Source: Asparagopsis taxiformis
Lineage: Eukaryota > Rhodophyta > Florideophyceae > Bonnemaisoniales > Bonnemaisoniaceae
DNA: 64,000 bases
NCBI GenBank assembly: GCA_030407315.1
Contig: JALQPE010002430.1
Span: 1-64,000, forward strand
Reading direction: 5' to 3'
The position numbers and the translations under genes are program-made. This document shows, one piece after another, positions 63,201 to 64,000 of this stretch. The notes beneath the pieces were generated by a model, which saw only the letters and a program-made list of their open reading frames with translations, was not told where the DNA came from and did no database searches. Each line of letters opens with the position of its first letter. The stretch's first letter is position 1.

Positions 63201-64000
63201 TATTTCCATTGGCGGTATATTTGCTGGAGGATCACAGCCAATCTTAGTGCGGAATATATCTATATATTCCATGAGAAGATTACTTAGTTCGGCAGCTGCA
63301 TCATTTTCCAGGCCGTTCTCTACAGCTTCATGCAGCATTGATTCCAAATGCTTCTTAGTCTCTGCATTGCAGTTACTTCCAGTAACAATTGGGTCATCGG
63401 CAGGTATGGGGTCATCATCAGGTACATCACCATAGAAAGAAGGTGATGGAACATCCATATCAGTCGGGCTGTCAGCAGCTACGACATCTTCTGTATGCTC
63501 AGCTAGATCGTCTACAGACTGCAGCTTAGTATGTTCAGATTTGTCTAGCAATAGACGCGAAAGCCTACTCGGAGCTATCGGATCCGTCTCATTATCAGAG
63601 CCTTTTAGCTCTTGCGAGAATCCAATATGTGAGAAGTCAACATCATTGAATCTATTGCGAACAGTCGCAAAGTGCTTGTCAAGATCAAAACCAATTGCTT
63701 GCAGTAGCGGTCGCGATAGTAGTACTTCAGACATGTGTTCATTAAAAACAAGGAATTGCACATTTCTTAACTTCAGTGGACCAGAAGGTGTGTCAATAGT
63801 GATAGATATGCGCGCCTTTTTATGCGCTGCATAGCGCACTGGAGAATCGTCATCCTTAGTCGGGTCAACCGCAACTCCCATCCATATAGGGGATGAAAGC
63901 GGAAGGACCTGAACAAACACCTTCTTTTTGGCCAAATCCTGCAGGTGAGCATCACAAAGAGCAGCGTGGTCTGAGCCGTAGTCACCATTCACGATGACAT
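60249..64000 (-). CDS. Gypsy J pol with chromodomain, continues off the right edge
   Basis: An unbroken frame of about 1249 codons from the window edge to 60249. In order (minus strand): aspartic protease VNGDYGSDHAA at about 63990; RT with FRFTVDLRPVNSQT, YATLDLCQGYWQM and the box LLQWIDDILIHC at about 62715 (WIDD form); RNase H (CLFTDASDKHWSS, LFTDHRNLVF); H2C2 integrase zinc finger (HCGRGGHRGA ... CLHC, about 61570-61460); DDE core (HFDFLYMAK, VSDQGPHFKN, GTVEVVCKEV); and a C-terminal chromodomain (VEEFLDLRYNADT ... TRWFGFDDEEPGWEP, about 60440-60330). It resembles Gypsy H along its whole length and belongs to the same lineage. No lesion is visible in this part; gag lies outside the window. 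Confidence 0.95.
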   Translation of the reverse strand, partial: VIVNGDYGSDHAALCDAHLQDLAKKKVFVQVLPLSSPIWMGVAVDPTKDDDSPVRYAAHKKARISITIDTPSGPLKLRNVQFLVFNEHMSEVLLSRPLLQAIGFDLDKHFATVRNRFNDVDFSHIGFSQELKGSDNETDPIAPSRLSRLLLDKSEHTKLQSVDDLAEHTEDVVAADSPTDMDVPSPSFYGDVPDDDPIPADDPIVTGSNCNAETKKHLESMLHEAVENGLENDAAAELSNLLMEYIDIFRTKIGCDPPANIPPMEISLVSHAKPVRVKVRRYSPPQAAFLRKKVEELLSMGLIRANNRSAWACAPLIVPKAGPEEFRFTVDLRPVNSQTIPHAWPMPDLESMTSQLTRDTCYATLDLCQGYWQMALHENSQECQSFITPDGVFSPTRVLHGATNAVSYFQSSLQAVCIPVRDKLLQWIDDILIHCTSTRDLLDTLRKIFELFRTHGLKLHAKKCRLYLESVKWCGRIISKHGIRYDPDRLQALLDLSSPKTGADLQQFVCAANWMRPSIPKFTSIVAPLSELLEQVYSQAKSRTKRAVEKISLSPLWSSVAHNAFEYVKNALHNAATLAHPDPAKLLCLFTDASDKHWSSVLTQIPPVDADLPFNEQGHEPLAFLSGTFTGSSARWSTPEKEAFAIVESVTRLDYILMRPGGFNLFTDHRNLVFIFNPASVNSSISKHVANKIERWAMKLSAFRYTVVHIPGEENCWADLLSRWGAPEDKSYSSGSIKALFTCPPAPDLDPDFEWPSAACVRQAQQFAISKGEEYPPNRTVRKLFVNKDGVVWIPSHATELQLRICVVGHCGRGGHRGATTTFENISDYFYWKDMKSDVVTFCNTCLHCLVTTGGHREPRPFAHALHSDSPNEIIHFDFLYMAKSTTGYLYLLIIKDDASSYVMLKPCMKADASSAVEALLNWFSLFGVVLMWVSDQGPHFKNTVMSALNRNLHAHHHFTTAYCPQSNGTVEVVCKEVLRASRALLSEFRLEEEEWPAVIPLVQSILNHSKRPSLGNRAPVQVFTGQCADNPLRTLFPPTVPVAKELELVHAQKLMNIEKVIATLDDIHRDVGQRKQKKREKEAKAHNAKTNVRDVNFDIGDFVLVAQRILKDGHKLRVKWRGPRRVVNAKSPLVYEVEDLITHSISVVHANRMKLYADSKLNVTEDLLDSIAHINPHYNKVEEFLDLRYNADTSRYEVLTRWFGFDDEEPGWEPFSIMQEDVPDLLTQFLTKYPDQDVVRAATSEVRL
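60249..64000 (-). mobile_element. Gypsy element J, partial
   Basis: The pol region and probable 3' end of a Ty3/Gypsy chromovirus of the H lineage. Gag and the 5' LTR are beyond the right edge, so completeness and TSD cannot be judged. Confidence 0.9.

Overview
This is a eukaryotic, retrotransposon-dominated window. No bacterial signals were found (no operons, ribosome-binding sites or CRISPR arrays). Nearly 80% of it is LTR retrotransposons, several inserted inside one another. The little that looks like host DNA is a truncated NB-ARC (STAND NTPase) gene, a split 103-codon ORF, two candidate small genes and a cluster of hairpins. The combination of Ty1/Copia elements primed by an internal tRNA segment, NB-ARC genes and short intergenic DNA suggests an alga, and my best guess is a florideophyte red alga of the Chondrus type. 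That taxonomic call is a low-to-moderate confidence inference.

Layout, left to right. 1-1340: unassigned DNA with two minisatellites. 1342-3737: Copia A, 5'-truncated, whose 3' LTR cuts off an NB-ARC gene (3738-4798, minus strand). 5509-10162: Copia B, complete, with target-site duplication (TSD) ACTGT. 10168-12706: probable host DNA. 12707-24739: Copia C, carrying a 1274-bp solo LTR (13790-15063) and, in the last base of its 3' LTR, Copia D (18730-24733, minus strand, TSD CTAAC). D's 5' LTR in turn holds a small LTR insertion (24170-24689, TSD ATAAT) with a miniature element inside it. 24859-30695: a host ORF split by a solo miniature LTR (TSD CGCAC) and by Gypsy H (25212-30597). 31201-55021: Copia I (TSD GTAAC), interrupted by Copia F (34398-52577, minus strand, TSD AATGA) and by a complete 435-bp TRIM (terminal-repeat retrotransposon in miniature; 53327-53761, TSD CTTGG). 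F is itself interrupted by a 13.5-kb chromodomain Gypsy element G (38035-51493, TSD AGATA). 55027-60240: probable host DNA with a row of miRNA-precursor-like hairpins. 60249 to the right edge: Gypsy J, which runs off the window.

How the parts relate. A, B, C and F are one Copia lineage: LTRs of about 131-164 bp starting TGTCAGG, or a degenerate form of it, and a conserved hairpin around the polypurine tract; B, C and F also retain a GGTTATGGGC-type primer site. Copia I and the TRIM share this primer site, and the TRIM also has a similar polypurine tract, so the TRIM is probably mobilised by that lineage. H and J are chromodomain Gypsy elements of a second lineage. G is a third type, the only element here with every large ORF intact, and it adds a long antisense ORF. 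Copia I carries a Tudor-like domain after its integrase.

The observations most worth following up are: (1) three hairpins of exactly 74 nt, evenly spaced, at 57.3-57.7 kb; (2) two different LTR insertions at exactly the same base of two related Copia copies; (3) the polypurine-tract hairpin with a systematic 5'/3' LTR asymmetry; (4) element G with its antisense ORF; (5) the TRIM with a tRNA-3'-half-like segment; (6) the integrase-Tudor fusion; and (7) young elements with identical LTRs but broken ORFs.
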